From: Alisma plantago-aquatica | Taxonomy: Eukaryota; Streptophyta; Magnoliopsida; Alismatales; Alismataceae | Length of the DNA stretch: 64,000 bases | Assembly (NCBI GenBank): GCA_963693085.1 | Contig: OY856409.1 | Coordinates: 295,096,058-295,160,057 of the forward strand | Direction of reading: 5' to 3' | Shown here: positions 12,962-26,054 of the stretch, piece after piece | Numbering within the stretch: position 1 is the stretch's first letter | Layout: each line of letters begins with the position of its first letter | Notes under the pieces: generated by a model | The model's database searches: none | Told to the model about the DNA's origin: nothing | Seen by the model: the letters and a program-made list of their open reading frames with translations, nothing else | Position numbers and translations under genes: made by a program

Positions 12962-15025
12962 CACATTCTAAAACATACATACTACTAAGTGAAAGTAAAA
13001 ATATCACTGGGGATGTCACAAACATAATAATCATTGCATAAACATAAAGTTCCATTTAACAAAAATAGGATAACAGAAATTATCATGTCTCAACACACTC
13101 AACATAAAACTTAAGCTTCAAATTAAGCAAAACTAGTACATGATCCTAATATTGAATGAAAAATTGAACTAAATGCCATAAGATAGTTGGCACCCCAACA
13201 CGACTGAACTATTAGATTTGTCATGTAGATGTATGCTCCTTGTCTAAGATAACTTATCCTTCTTTCCTTTAAACATCATGCCCTCAAGCATGCAAGTAAA
13301 AATGGAAATTGCATTTCAGGAAATGGCAGTAAGTAACATCATACATACATAAGATAAAATATACCTTTTGGAGAACATGAAGAAAAAATCATATGATTTT
13401 CCTCTCATTTATATTTACATATATTTCTTTTTATCATTGACATTATTATCTTGGGGTACATATTTTTTCCTTCATCCATTATTGCTCTCATAATGCTTGG
13501 TAATTAACACTGCTCTTAAGATATCAAAAATATATGCACCAAAGTGTTCACTGCTTTGAGTAGCTTAATTAATAACATTGCTCTCAAGAGATTGAATATG
13601 TGAAAAAAGGTAAATAATCTTAGAAGGAACAACATCATCAACTAACCTTTTACGTTACATCACTCTTGAGCACACTAACGTAAATCATTAGATTTTAATG
13701 AAGAAAGGTGCACTTGTCATGAACATAACTGCATATGATAACACATACTGAAAACCATAGTCTAATCCATAATCAATTGTCTTGTTAGCATTAAATAGAA
13801 CAATATACTTGATATCATTAATGATAAATCTCATAAATCTACAAATAAAAATCCCTTGTCCCGTACTTGATACTCAACATGCATGACCCACTTACTAGTG
13901 AGAGAAGGAGTCCGTTAAGTTCTCCTAAGGCAGATGGAAACCCTAATATCCTCAAATTAATATAGTTATCATTAATTTAGTGTCAATTAACACCAAAACC
14001 CTAATATTGGTTTTATGGGAAATCATTATTAGAGATATCAAATTAGTTATTGAAAAATTTGAGTCAACTTCATATGGAAAGACTTTTCCAGAACATATTT
14101 TTTTTGTAATTATTGGATATTGTTGAATTTATAGTAAATTTTCATATTTTAGACCAATAAGAAAAATGGGAAAAGTTTAGATAGAAAAATAAACTTGTGG
14201 GCCAAGTGGCCAATAGTCGAGTGGCCTGAGTCCTACACAATAAATTGATAGGTGTTGCAATTGAAAGAGGTGTCTGATTTACATATAAGTCCATGTGAGT
14301 GTGACATCCATCACCAATAATATGGAGTAAAATTGCAAACTTACTAACTAGCATCTTCCTCCTCAGTCACAATGAGAAGGACCTTATGGAGATTGAAACT
14401 CCCTAAAACGTGTTGTGACAAAACCAAAAATTGGTCAGTGCTTGATCAATAAGCAGCAAAAATACCTCAATGAGGTTCTAATAGTCACAAGGACACTCAG
14501 TTCATAACATGGGTGTCTAGAACCAAAGAAATGCTGATGGGCCACTTCTACAAGAAGGTAAAGGTAGAGAGGAGTTTCAACACAATGCGAGATCAAAAAT
14601 TGAGAACATTATGAGTTTTTTTTAACACAATTGAGTCTAGTGGAGAAAATGTGAGAAATTTCCATTAGGTTTGACAGAAAAGGTCTAAGCCTCAAAATTG
14701 AGAGAAACATAAGAAAACTAGATGTTGACAAAATGGGACAGTGCTTCTTCCAAGGAGCAAAGGGAATTGATCCACAACTTGAACTAGTGTTGCAAAGGCC
14801 ACAATCACTGCATCAACAAACTTAGTCAATAAGCATCAATGTGGGTTCGTAAGGAGAAAAACCTTGAGGATCATAGGAAAATTTGGGGAATTAGAATTCT
14901 TTTTGAGGATACTGACATTGTTTTGGGTATGCTTCTTATACAGGGCAAGGGGTCCTACTGTTGTAAGAGGTAATGGGAGGCCTAGTTCTAATGGATCATG
15001 GAGTCAAGTGTCATCTGGGGTCCGG
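12962..15025 (-). mobile_element. Duplicated part of a chromovirus LTR (3' portion)
   Basis: On the minus strand this ends with the GGCTACA LTR terminus beside the PBS. It is the copy of 16002-18075 made by the tandem duplication, so it lacks the LTR start and at 15025 joins the truncated gag of copy 2 directly. There is no coding content. Confidence 0.75.
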
Positions 15026-15029
15026 AGTG

Positions 15030-15986
15030 GTAGAGAACTCTGGTTCTAAAACTACACACTCCTCCATATAACCTATAAAAGGTAGGGAAAGCCTTCTTAT
15101 TTGGTGGTTCGTCTAAAAATTTCATCTTCTTTCCATTGTGGTTGTTGTGATGGTAATTTCCTTCAAAGGATCATCCTTTCTTCTAGTGTCATATTGGGTG
15201 GTCCTCCAACTCTAGGAAAACAAGTTCCTCTTGCATTGTCTTGAGGCCATGTCCAACTAGAGCATTACCAAGATTAGGTTTCAAAGCATGCATGAAAATC
15301 TATTCCAGATGTGTCTCATTTAACCCATATCTATATTTTTGCGTCTTATAGGATTTATCATGTATTGATTGAGTGGGGTAGCACCATACTACTTCATGCA
15401 TTGGAACATGACCTCTTTATACTTGATTATAGCCTCTATGATGTAATGATTCAAAAAGGTAGTGATGAATGCCTCCCAGGTTACTGGCTCAGCATGAGGT
15501 CCTTAGGCATTAGTGAAATTCTCCAATTGGATTTTGGGCAACACTCTTCAACATGTGAGTCCCATAAAGGGCATTTGAATGCCCATGGAGCGCATCCAAG
15601 TCTTAGAAATAGTGCTTGATATTGAGCAACTACTCTTCATGATGTCTGACTATATTTTTGTCAGCTTGACTGGAGAAGGTCTCAAGATCGATCTTTAGGA
15701 AATCTACGAGGCTCAGCTCCTAGTTTCTTGGATGTTGAGGCTTCCCACATTCGCCTGGTTATTGAATCTGTAAGAGATTTAAGAAGCACAAATAGGGGCA
15801 CATTAGGGTTAGCATTAGGGATGCCCCCTTTAGAATCATTGTGATATATCTCCATGATATAGGAGTTTTCCTCTCCATGTGCATGCTCATTTCCCTTATC
15901 AGACCTCTATTTTGGAGCCATCTACAGAAGGTAACATAACTTACATGAGATTTTGAAAAAATCCTGTAGCCCAAATATACTTTTTT
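15030..15986 (-). pseudogene. gag: Chromovirus gag remnant, copy 2 (truncated)
   Basis: Nearly the same sequence as the gag of copy 1, on the minus strand, with the capsid-like region at about 15280-15500. It stops at 15030, where the duplication junction joins it to LTR sequence, so the zinc-knuckle end is missing. Independent point changes relative to copy 1 show that the two have diverged since duplication. Non-functional. Confidence 0.65.
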
Positions 15987-15998
15987 GTTTTGGTACCA
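15987..15998 (-). other. Primer-binding site, copy 2
   Basis: The minus strand reads TGGTACCAAAAC, next to the LTR end GGCTACA at 16002. One base differs from copy 1 (12947-12958). Confidence 0.7.
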
Positions 15999-16001
15999 TA
16001 T

Positions 16002-18942
16002 TGTAGCCTCCTACATTCTAAAACATACATACTACTAAGTAAAAGTAAAAATATCACTGGATATGTCACAAACATGATAATCATTGCATAAACATAAAGT
16101 TCCATTTAACAAAAATAAGATAACAAAAATTCTCATGTCTCAACACACTCAACATAAAACTTAAACTTCAAATTAAGCTAAACTAGTACATGACCCTCAT
16201 ATTGAATGAAAAATTGAACTAAATGTCATAAGATAGTTGGCACCCCACCAAGACTGAAATGTTAGATTTGTCTTATAGATGTATGCGCCTTGTCTAAGAT
16301 AACTTATCCTTCTTTCCTTCAAATATCATGCCCTCGACCATGCAAGTAACAATGGAAATTGCATTTCAGGAAATGGCAGTAAGTAACATCATACGTACAT
16401 AAGATAAAATATACCTTTTAGAGAACATGAAGAAAACATCATATGATTTTCCTCTCATTTATATTTACATATATTTCTTTTTATTATTGACATTATTATC
16501 TTGGGGTACATATTTTGTCCTTCATCCATTATTGCTCTCATAGTGCTTGGTAATTATCACAACTCTTCAGATCTCAAAAATATATGCACCAAAGTGTTCA
16601 TTGCTTAGAGTAGCTTAATTAATAACATTTCTCTCAAGAGATTGAATATGTGACAAAAGGTAAATAATCTTAGAAGGAACAACATCATCAAGTAACCTTT
16701 TACTTTACATCACTCTTGAGCACACTAACGTAAATCATTAGATTTTAATGAAGAAAGATGCACTTGTCAAGAAAATAACTTCATATGATAACACATACTG
16801 AAAACCATTGTCTAATCCATAATCAATTGTCTTGTTAGCATTAAATAAAACAATATACTTGATATCATTAATGATAAATCTCATAAATATACAAATAAAA
16901 ATCCCTTGTCCTGTACTTGATACTCAACATGCATGACCCACATACTAGTGAGAGAAGGAGTTTGTTTAGTTCTCCTAAGGCTAATGGAAACCCTAATATC
17001 CTCAAATTAATATAGTTACCATAAATTTAGTGTCAATTAACACCAAAACCCTAATATTGGTTTTATGGAAAAGCATGATTAGAGATATCAAATTATTTAT
17101 TGAAAAGTTTGGGTCAGCTTCATATGGAAAGACATTTCCAGAACACATTTTTTTGTAATTATTGGATATTGTTGAATTTATAGTGAATTTTCAAATTTTG
17201 ACCAATAAGAAAAACGGGAAAAGTTTAGATAGAAAAATAAACTTGTGGGCCAAGTGGCCAATAGTCGAGTGGCCTTAGTCCTACATAATAAATTGATAGG
17301 CGTTGCAATTGAAAGAGGTGTCAGATTTACATATAAGTCCATGTGAGTGTGACATCCATCACTAATAATATAGAGTAAAATTGCAAACTTGTTAACTATC
17401 ATCTTCCTCCTCAGTCACAATGAGAAGGGCCTTATGGATATTGAAACTCCCTAAAAAGTGTTGTGACAAAACCAAAAATTGGTTAGTGCTTGATCAATAA
17501 GCAGCAAAAATACCTCAATGAGGTTCTAATAGTCACAGGGACACTCAGTTCATGACATGGGTGTCTAGAACCAGAGAAATGCTGATGTGCCACTTCTACA
17601 AGAAGGTAAAGGTAGAAAGGAGTTTCAACACAATGTGAGATCAAAAATTGAGAACATGATGAGTTTTTTTTTTAACACAATTGAGTCTGGTGGAGAAAAT
17701 GTGAGAAATCACCATTAGGTTTGAAAGAAAAGGTCAAAGGCTCAAAATTGAGTGAAACATAAGAAAACTAGACGTTGACAAAATCAGACAGTGCTTCTTC
17801 CAAGGAGCAAAGGGAATTGATCTACAACTTGAACTAGTGTTACAAAGGCCACAATCATTGCATCAACAAACTTAGTCAAGAAGCATCATGGTGGGTTCGT
17901 AAGGAGAAAAACCTTGAGGATCATAGGAAATTTTGGGGAATTAGAAATCATTTTGAGGATACTTACATTGTTTTGGGTATGTTGCTTATATTGGACAAGG
18001 GGTACTATTATTGTAAGAGGTAATGGGAGGCCTAGTTCTAATGGATAAAGGAGTCAAGTGTCATTTGTGGTCCAGAGTGGGGAAATCCTACCAATAATAG
18101 GAGTCACTAAGTTTGCATGGACACAAATAAGCTAGAGGGAGAATCCATTTGCAACAAGATTAATAATAAAGGGAGATTGGGCCCGGGAGGGGATTGGGGA
18201 CTACAGAGTCCAAGTATAAGAGGGATGTTGGGCATAGGGATGATCCTTGTCTCATGGGTATCTTGGGATATGAGAGTCTAACTAAGAGGGGGACTCTAAC
18301 TAAAGGGCCTGTGTGATGCTCAAATAAAATTTGAGGACCTTAATTTTAATATATCTAGGATGATAATGCATTCAGATGTTAACTTTCCCAATTAATTGAG
18401 GGTTCTATGGTTATCCAATAGAGGTAAAAATTGGCAGGTTGCCTTAATATATTGTGGGATTTCTAAATACACTATTATTTTTTAAATTGTGGGATTTCTA
18501 AATTGTGGGTTATAACTATTGGTCATATCCTTTGTATGATAAACATGGTCCAGGATTATCTCAAAACGTCGAGAGGCTCATATTTTGGGGAACTCATTTA
18601 TTTTTGCATTATTCTCATGAAAATTTTATTAGGCCATATTATTGACATGAAATAGGTAAATTACACATTTAACCCTAATATGTCACTCGTTCATTAATTA
18701 GGATGCTAATTTATGTAATTAAACTAGAATTGAGTAAATAGGTGTAAAGCATACTCATATTTAGTGGAACTAGCTTTAGAGGTTTAATCATCATCATCTT
18801 ATTATATACAATTTGGGTCACACTTGAATTAATTTACATATTAGGGTATGTCTTAGGGAATATTATATTTGAGTTCTATAAGATAGGGTTTTAGGCCTAT
18901 TTGTGAATATGTTTTATATAGAACAAAATTAGGGTTGTTACA
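16002..18942 (-). mobile_element. 5' LTR of the minus-strand chromovirus (2.9 kb)
   Basis: On the minus strand it begins TGTAACAACCCTAATTTTG at 18942 and ends ...GGCTACA at 16002, followed by the PBS. The start resembles TGTTACAACCCC of the LTR at 8367, so it is the same broad Tekay/Del type but a different family. The part below 18075 is duplicated at 12962-15025. The base composition is strongly AT-rich and no gene lies within. Confidence 0.8.
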
Positions 18943-21004
18943 CCAACCGTTCACACAAAGTTGCAAAGGTATAACATCAAAACCATCCCCCTCATGATGG
19001 ACGACCCATAGCTCCTTTTGTATTCCATTGAATTTAGTCTATTGAAAGTTACACATAGAATTAAGGCATACTAAATATTGAATAAGTACGATTACAACTC
19101 TACTATTTTAAAATGAAATTAAATCAAAGTGACATTGTTCACAACCGTAAAAATAAAATGGGAGAATAAGCCACCATATAAAAGTGTAGTAAATGAGGTA
19201 TGGTTCTAGAAAGATAAGCAACTTTAATTTGGTAATGGTTCAAAAATTATTCTTTGACGCATAAAAAGTAGAGGTAAAGAAAATACTTTCCATATGACTA
19301 TTCCACAAATAATATTGCACTGTGTAGTAGTAAATCATTTTTTTAATCTACACGAAACAGTAGATGGGATTTTTGTCCTTACAATATTCTATAAAACAAA
19401 AATCATCATCAATTAAGCTCTTTAAGCTCACATAGATAAGCAAGATTGTAGCATTACGTTAAGCATAATAAATGTTAGAATGGTTCTAATGAAACATGAT
19501 AATGAATTTTAAGCAAGTTGACTAATACATTGCATCCTTAGTCTATATTCAATATATTTAACTTTTTATATCACTATTAGTAAAGACCAAAATCCAACAA
19601 TCATCATCATATATATGCAAGTTTGACTATCTCAACCGTATAAGTGAGAACGAAGATGCACTTAATAGCATAAATCCTATAACCTCCTTAGACCAACATC
19701 ATCTTTATTTTCATTGCTATATAAGTTCATTCCAGTGACCCTTAGTCAAATTGTCATCATGGACTTGTACTACTCCTACCATATAAATGTATAACTAAGG
19801 ATATTAAATATAATTCCCATACTTTAGGGTTTTTCTAGGCACTACTAAGTATAATCAATATGCCTAATTGAGATAATGAGAAAAATTGGTAGAAAGATAT
19901 GTAGATTTTAGTGATAACTCATTCATATTAGAAGTGATGAGTCCTTAATATCATCTTTAGGAAATTAGGTAAAGTTAACATTTGCACATGCATATTCCAC
20001 CATTTTCTCATATATCAATAAAGATCTAACTTTTGTAATTGTAATAAAATAAGTAAAGGACAATCAATTAAGACATATCATTGAGCATAGTTAGAAACTA
20101 ACATTGAAACTGTAACATGAATGTGGACAAGAATTCAAGTATGGAATTGTAATTTCAAGTACAATAACATATTTTTGAACTAAGATGTTACATTGGAATT
20201 ATAACAACCACTCACAATATATATTCAATAACATGAGGGGGAGTGAGGTGCACTAGATTTATCTCAAGCTAGTTCTCTTCATAACGTCCTTACTAACATA
20301 CATCATCAAGAAGTAGGGATGTGTGGTACCCTGGCATGATTCATAGACTTTACCATGAAAATGATTTGTTGGTCATCATATATATAATAGGAAGGAATAT
20401 CAAGCCCATTTTATTTATATGTGGGTGGTATTCAATCCATAAAGGAATCATACCTGTAACATTGAGCTTATAATAATGAATAAACAAATATGTATCTGCC
20501 AATCATACAATATAAATGGATCAAAATGTGATTTATTCTAATGCTCTCAATCCACAACTAAGTGATAATGTAAGGTCATGATTGTTATGTATTTTTTTAT
20601 CTTACAAGGGTTTAAGTGGTACAATAAGTTTTTGAGATTGTTTTGAGCTGTTTGTAGGTGTGATCTGTAATTGATATTTTTTTGACATATATATAGGTGG
20701 CCTGCTTAGCTAGGGGTAGTTCTGGATCAAGTTTGTATGGGTGATAAATTGTGTAGGAGTTACGAGTTTATGTGTAATGACCACCTTCTCTCTGTATCCT
20801 TGTAAATGAGGAACAAAGAGGAAAGCATAACTAGCCAAAATTTCCAAGACAATGTTTGAGAAATAACCAATGATAATAATAATTTCTTTTAATATGTATC
20901 ACATGACGTTGTATAATATTGTACTCCAAATTTACATACATAACTAGGAACTAAATGACTAGAATTTTAAACCTACATTGCAATAGTAACTAGAAAAGGG
21001 AGAA
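18943..21004. other. Unassigned AT-rich sequence
   Basis: Two kilobases with no ORF, conserved motif or repeat boundary that I can support on either strand. Confidence 0.5.
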
Positions 21005-21168
21005 CTACCGACAAGGAGTGGCTCAGGTGGTCAAGCATGGTGTCCCCTAACAAAGGGACTCAGGTTCGAATCCTGGTTTCCGTCGGGATTTACCACCCTC
21101 CTAGGTGTTCAGCCTCCGCCACAGGCATGGTAGAGGGGGGAGAAATATTTCTCTCTTAATCCCAGAAT
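21005..21168 (+). mobile_element. tRNA-derived SINE with target-site duplication
   Basis: It contains an A box TGGCTCAGGTGG (21019-21030) and a perfect B box GGTTCGAATCC (21063-21073), spaced as in a tRNA gene (44 bp). These form an internal pol III promoter. A tRNA-unrelated body follows (gatttaccaccctcctagg...ctctcttaatccc). The 8-bp direct repeat AGGGAGAA at 20997-21004 and 21169-21176 flanks it as a TSD. The body recurs at 48250-48383. The 164-bp length is normal for plant SINEs. The tRNA part lacks a foldable acceptor stem, so it is not a tRNA gene. Confidence 0.85.
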
Positions 21169-21176
21169 AGGGAGAA

Positions 21177-22202
21177 TCACTATATAGTCCACCATGGTTG
21201 TATTGAAGCTTCACTCATGTTTTCTTGAGTTGTATTATCCTAATGCTTGCTTATGATGCTTGAGTTTATTTGAAATTCCTACAAATGGGGGTCATTGTAT
21301 TTCTATATTGTGTACGGGGGTGTAACCAAAAGTATGCATATAATGATATAAAGTATATAACAACAACTGATCAAATATTTACTTACGTTAATGAACTATA
21401 CAATTTCATTTCTAATTCTAATGCCCAATCTAAGGATCTCATATAGAGGATCATGCTTTCATCTAGTATATAACTCATCCTCATGTCCTGGTGATGGACT
21501 TTGCATTGTGTTCCAATAATGGACTGTAATTTATGGTCCTACAATGGAGTCTTATTTCCTAGTTTTTTCTTAGGTGCATACATGTCTTTATTCACCTTCT
21601 TACAAGATCTATATGTCATACTCTAATATTATTGTTGATCACAAGTATACACATAGGTTCCTATCTTGTACAAGAATTAAAGCATGCAATACAATCCTTT
21701 TCAAAATGAACAAACTTCATAAAGCTTTAGAAATCAAAGCACGGTTAATTTAGTTTTCCATAAATAACTATCCTACCTGATATCGTGCAAGGATTATCCA
21801 ATTACATAATCAATCAATTACTATAATTTTCACAATGACTCATAACTAAAAGATACTACAAAAACCATACAAAACCTAATCTAGGGTTGCTCATCTTTAC
21901 AATATGGGATCTATAGTTGATATCAATTTATAGGGTTTTTATACTCTGTGTCCCATCTTTGGGGAAGAATCCATTTTATCCATTTATTTATTCCAGTTGT
22001 CTCGATTTAACCATTTTTGTTAAACTAAATATCATGTTATGGAAAAATGAATTACATGAAATAGAATTCCATATTTATTAATAATATATTCTTTCTTTCT
22101 GAAATAATCAAATGAGCAGAGTAAGCATTCATAGGGTTCACCATTATTATCAAAGATAAACTTTTTATAAACATGTCAGAATCATCCCTATTGGACCATC
22201 AT
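21177..22202. other. Unassigned AT-rich sequence
   Basis: No gene or element boundary seen. The last five bases (22198-22202, ATCAT) are the probable target site of the element that begins at 22203. Confidence 0.5.
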
Positions 22203-25200
22203 TGTAAAACTGATGACCTAGCTTAATCCATTAATCCTATTTTGTCACTTTTATCACCTCTTTAGATGCCTGGTGGTGGCGAGTCTTGCTTGTGGCTTAG
22301 GTACAAATTACCCTAGGTTGAGGGTCTCCTTACAATTTATACATAGCATGTTATCTATTTTCTTCTCTCCTTGACATAGCCTTGGTTGATACACTTGGAT
22401 GGCCTAGCCTAGCCTTGCTACTCTTCCATTAATTGAGAACTGATTAAAGTGATCTGACCTTCCATCGATATAGGACTGATGGAAGTGTGCTTTTCTTTTT
22501 GTCGGTTGAGCACAGATCAAGCCTTTATGCATTTATGCTGTTTTGTGTGTGTGCTTGGCTTTTCTTTGGTTGAAGACCGATGAACTTGTTGTGTTTTTGC
22601 ATTGTTATAGGGCTGATGGAAAGTGTCTAGCTATATGATCTTTTGTGCCTTCTTCATGTGTATATTGATGAAACAATTGGCTAGCTGGGAGGTAGGCTTC
22701 TAGTAGTTGCTGCAAAGTGTGTTTATTGATGGTTTTATACAAGAGATTGAAGTGGAAACAACTACAAAGTTTCCTGGTTGCATCTACTAATGAGATGACT
22801 AGTTGTGCATACCAATGAAACATCAGTGTCTTCGTACTGATGAGACAAACGACTAGCATAAGTACAACTTTCTGACTGACCACGCGACCATTTGACTACC
22901 TTCCTCTTTACTCTTGGGTTGTAAATATCCTCCGGTCTTTCCTTCTCATCTCACTTGTACAACTAATTCTCAAGATGCTAATGCAAAGTGAGACACCATT
23001 AGTTGAAGATAACCAATGCTATTTCTATCTTCTTTAGTCTTTTCTTCCATTGTCATCTAGCTCATCCTCTTATCTATTGATGTGTGGAAAGCCATTTGGT
23101 TGGGAGATTAGATCTCAATAAGTCAAACCTCAATCTTGTGTTTCTTGTTAATCTTTCAACTCCTTGTTCTTATTGGACGTTTTATAGGAAGTTTTTCTCT
23201 TAGTTTTGGCTATACAGTCTTACACCCTATTTCCACCTTCGTACTTTATTTGTTTCCCTTGACCTTGTCTATGGAGCACATGTTATAGGGAGGATCTTAG
23301 ATATTAGAGAGTTTGCATTCGACATTGGATTTTTCCATGAAACATGGATCTTCACAATAGTTGTAGGCATGCAGAGTTGTTTATGCTTTCATTAGGTGAG
23401 TTATATAACCTTTGACTCATTTATTGCCTACTATATTCTCGCTTCTCAAAGATCTTGTTGTTGTATCCCTTAATAATTCTAAAATTTGGTAGTTTTATAT
23501 ACTTTGAGTCTAGATTGATGTATATCTAGTCTGCATGTCAGTGTTACATACCACAAATGCTTCTTTTTATGTTAGAAACCTGATTATCTGTTGCCTTTTG
23601 ACATACATACAATCCTTAATGATTTCAAAAGTTACATGTCTCTTATTAAATTTTGTAACACAATTTTCATGTATGTAATATTGTGATCTAGAAGTAGTTA
23701 TTACTTGATGTACACCCCAAATACACATCTTTAACTGTTTCAATGCAGATATACTATTAGAATACGTGAAAAAGGACTCTTTTAGAGGGAATACGATGGC
23801 CTTAATGTATTTCTTACTTCTCGGCTATGTTTACATGATGGTATAACAACCGATGACTTTTAGGGTACCTACTACCCTTAATATTACTCGAGGATTAGGT
23901 TTATATGGGATTCCTATGAGTGAGTAGAGGAGTGGTATACATGCTATAACTATAGAAGTTACATTACACATTTTATAACTTATGAAGATGTTACTTCTTA
24001 ACTACTTGCTCATTTATGTTAGGCTTTTATACTTTTATTGATGTAGCCATAAAGAAATAAACCTAATCATCAAAAAGAAAACATAAGTTGTATCACCATG
24101 AGTCCATAGGTCTAATCTACTGGGTTGTCAGTGGGAGTAGTGAAACAAGAAAATCTTGGAGCAATATGGAGTTGTGATGACATGCTCAGAGCAATATAAC
24201 AATACATATTGGGGACAAATAGGGTCATTATACCCTATCATATTTGTACAATGTTTGGGACTCGATATAGGTTGATTGACAAATGGAAATGTAAAAGAAA
24301 TGAGATGATGAGATGAAATATAAAATGGAGGGTTTTATCCTATGTTTGTCCCCATGACCTATGTACCCGAGGTGGACCTAAGTTTTGTGAATCTACTTTA
24401 AGTACATATCCACACTAGACCATCCATAGGGATCCTATCTTGTGTTTACCTCACTTGAGCTGAGGTTATGTCAATAGATCTAGGGGATCCGAATATCCTT
24501 AGATCTTGTGTGGATTTCTAGGATGTCTCAATAGAATCTAGGTATTGATTAAGTATGCCTCCATTAGCTTACAGCATACAAAATACACCCTATCTAAGTA
24601 AATTGTTTATGTTTATTTAGTAGTAAACACGGTTGCACTCTTGAATGGATAGTCTCTTTTATTATTGGTATTTATATACTCTCTTACATGCTTTTGGGTC
24701 AACATAATAATAGTACAGAAGGTAAGCAGGTACTTTCTAGTACACTAATAGATCATGAGTTTAATTGTATAACTGTTTCCTTGTTTAATTTATTTGCTAA
24801 GCCATGGGCATTTTAGATATTATATCATATCATTAGGACTTAGGGTCCCACCCCTATGGTTTTCCATACTTTTAGGTAAGCATACCAACTACCCTAGAAG
24901 TGGAGGAGAAGATAAAAAGGAGGGTACCGTCTCTAAGTTTTGAGGAATGTGAAGATATCTCAGAGGTTGGTGACATCCTCCTAAGATAAAGCATATAGGG
25001 ATAGAGTTTTAGATGTCTATACACTCTAGTCTGGGTGGGAATTTACTATAGTATCATTTGTACACCTTGAGTTTTGACATGTTTGTATGACATGTAGGGA
25101 TGGGGTTATGAATATTGTAATATTTGCCATTCATACTCTATAGTAACACCACATCTGTAAAGATTATGCTGGTTACTTTTTGTTGTGATATTGTGAGCAT

Positions 25201-25422
25201 GGCTCTTGGACTTTTTGCTAAGTAAAGACTTGTATATAGTGAAACTTGTAATATATCCTATAAAGATATATGAGAAATAGATGTGTAATGTAATTATTAT
25301 CTTTGGTGTTTGGAGACCATTATACTCAATGATATCTATGTAGTTTATGTGATTGATGATAATTTCAAATTTTAGTTCAGATTTTTTGGGTGATATCACT
25401 CTTATAGAATTGGAGCATTATA
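22203..25422 (+). mobile_element. 5' LTR of an old Tekay-type chromovirus
   Basis: It starts TGTAAAAC, and its counterpart at 29057 starts TGTAAGAC. Matching blocks run through both, for example CTAGGTTGAGGGTCTCCTT near 22314 and 29166, and TATTGTGAGYRTGG near 25188 and 32143. It ends GGAGCATTATA at 25422, matching GCAACATCATA at 32375; both derive from a CA end. The TATA region (about 22919) has decayed to TGTAAATAT, whereas the 3' copy keeps CTATAAATA. Heavy divergence between the two LTRs implies a very old insertion. Confidence 0.85.
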
Positions 25423-25427
25423 GATTT

Positions 25428-25442
25428 TAGTATCATAGCCTA
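25428..25442 (+). other. Primer-binding site, tRNA-Met type
   Basis: TAGTATCATAGCCTA corresponds to TGGTATCAGAGCCTA with two changes, five bases after the LTR end. Confidence 0.75.
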
Positions 25443-25445
25443 GTT

Positions 25446-26050
25446 TCATTGAATCTATAGGTGCATAGGATTAGGTGTCATGTCCATTCTTACAAGTCCA
25501 CCACATCTAATGATTGATTATGGTTTTGTAGATATGAATGGACATCCTGAAGAACATGCAAAAAGCATCTTCATTCTAGTAGATGGTGTTGGAATATATC
25601 ATACTCATGAGGAGAGTGTACCCAAGCCCCAACAACTTTATGTGGTGCCAATCCATCCAACCATGCATGTCACTCATCTTTCCATGCCATGTTTAGGAAT
25701 ATGTTGTCCACATTCACCCACGTTTTTAGACAATCCCGACTTAGGCAGGCAAAGTGCATACCTTAAATGTTGACCTGAACCTCTTTCTCTTGACAACCCT
25801 GTAGTTGGCTCCATATTCGTGCATGAGGCATATCCATACTTCATTTTTTGCTTGTTTGAGCACATCGTATGAGTGGATCTGATGCCACTTGAGATGCATG
25901 GATTTGGTGTGATCCTTGAAATGGGCACATTAGAGAATTATAGGGTGGTGTTGAATTGTAGGTCCAAGTTGTGCGGATTAAAGAGGAAGATGTCTCTTGG
26001 AATTTCTAAGGATATTGAAATATTTTTTCTATGTGTTTAGTGTCTTCTAA
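25446..26050 (+). other. Leader of the old Tekay-type element; gag not found
   Basis: An open frame of 97 codons at 25480-25773 has no gag-like features. Only about 600 bp separate the PBS from the RT-side linker, so gag and most of protease are deleted or beyond recognition. Confidence 0.4.
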
Positions 26051-26054
26051 AGTA

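Larger units (their letters stand above)
11976..18080. repeat. 3,050-bp tandem segmental duplication (two direct copies)
   Basis: Copy 1 (11976-15025) and copy 2 (15026-18080) are direct repeats, well over 90% identical by eye along their whole length. Each contains, on the minus strand, part of gag, the PBS and about 2 kb of LTR. The pentamer AGTGG lies at all three borders: 11976-11980, 15026-15030 and 18076-18080. The unique flanks (gag zinc-knuckle side on the left, LTR U3 on the right) show that an ordinary segment inside one element was duplicated; this is not a second insertion. Confidence 0.9.

Noticed and set aside
14142..17402. Paired 70- and 74-codon similar frames about 3 kb apart as a duplicated gene
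   Set aside because: They are the same LTR segment in the two copies of the tandem duplication; similarity reflects the duplication, not selection.
21019..21073. Apparent tRNA gene from A and B boxes
   Set aside because: No acceptor stem or anticodon arm can be folded, and the SINE body plus TSD explain the boxes.
25480..25773. 97-codon frame after the PBS as a gag or new gene
   Set aside because: No gag motif, zinc knuckle or codon bias supports it; it is short enough to be chance within a decayed leader.
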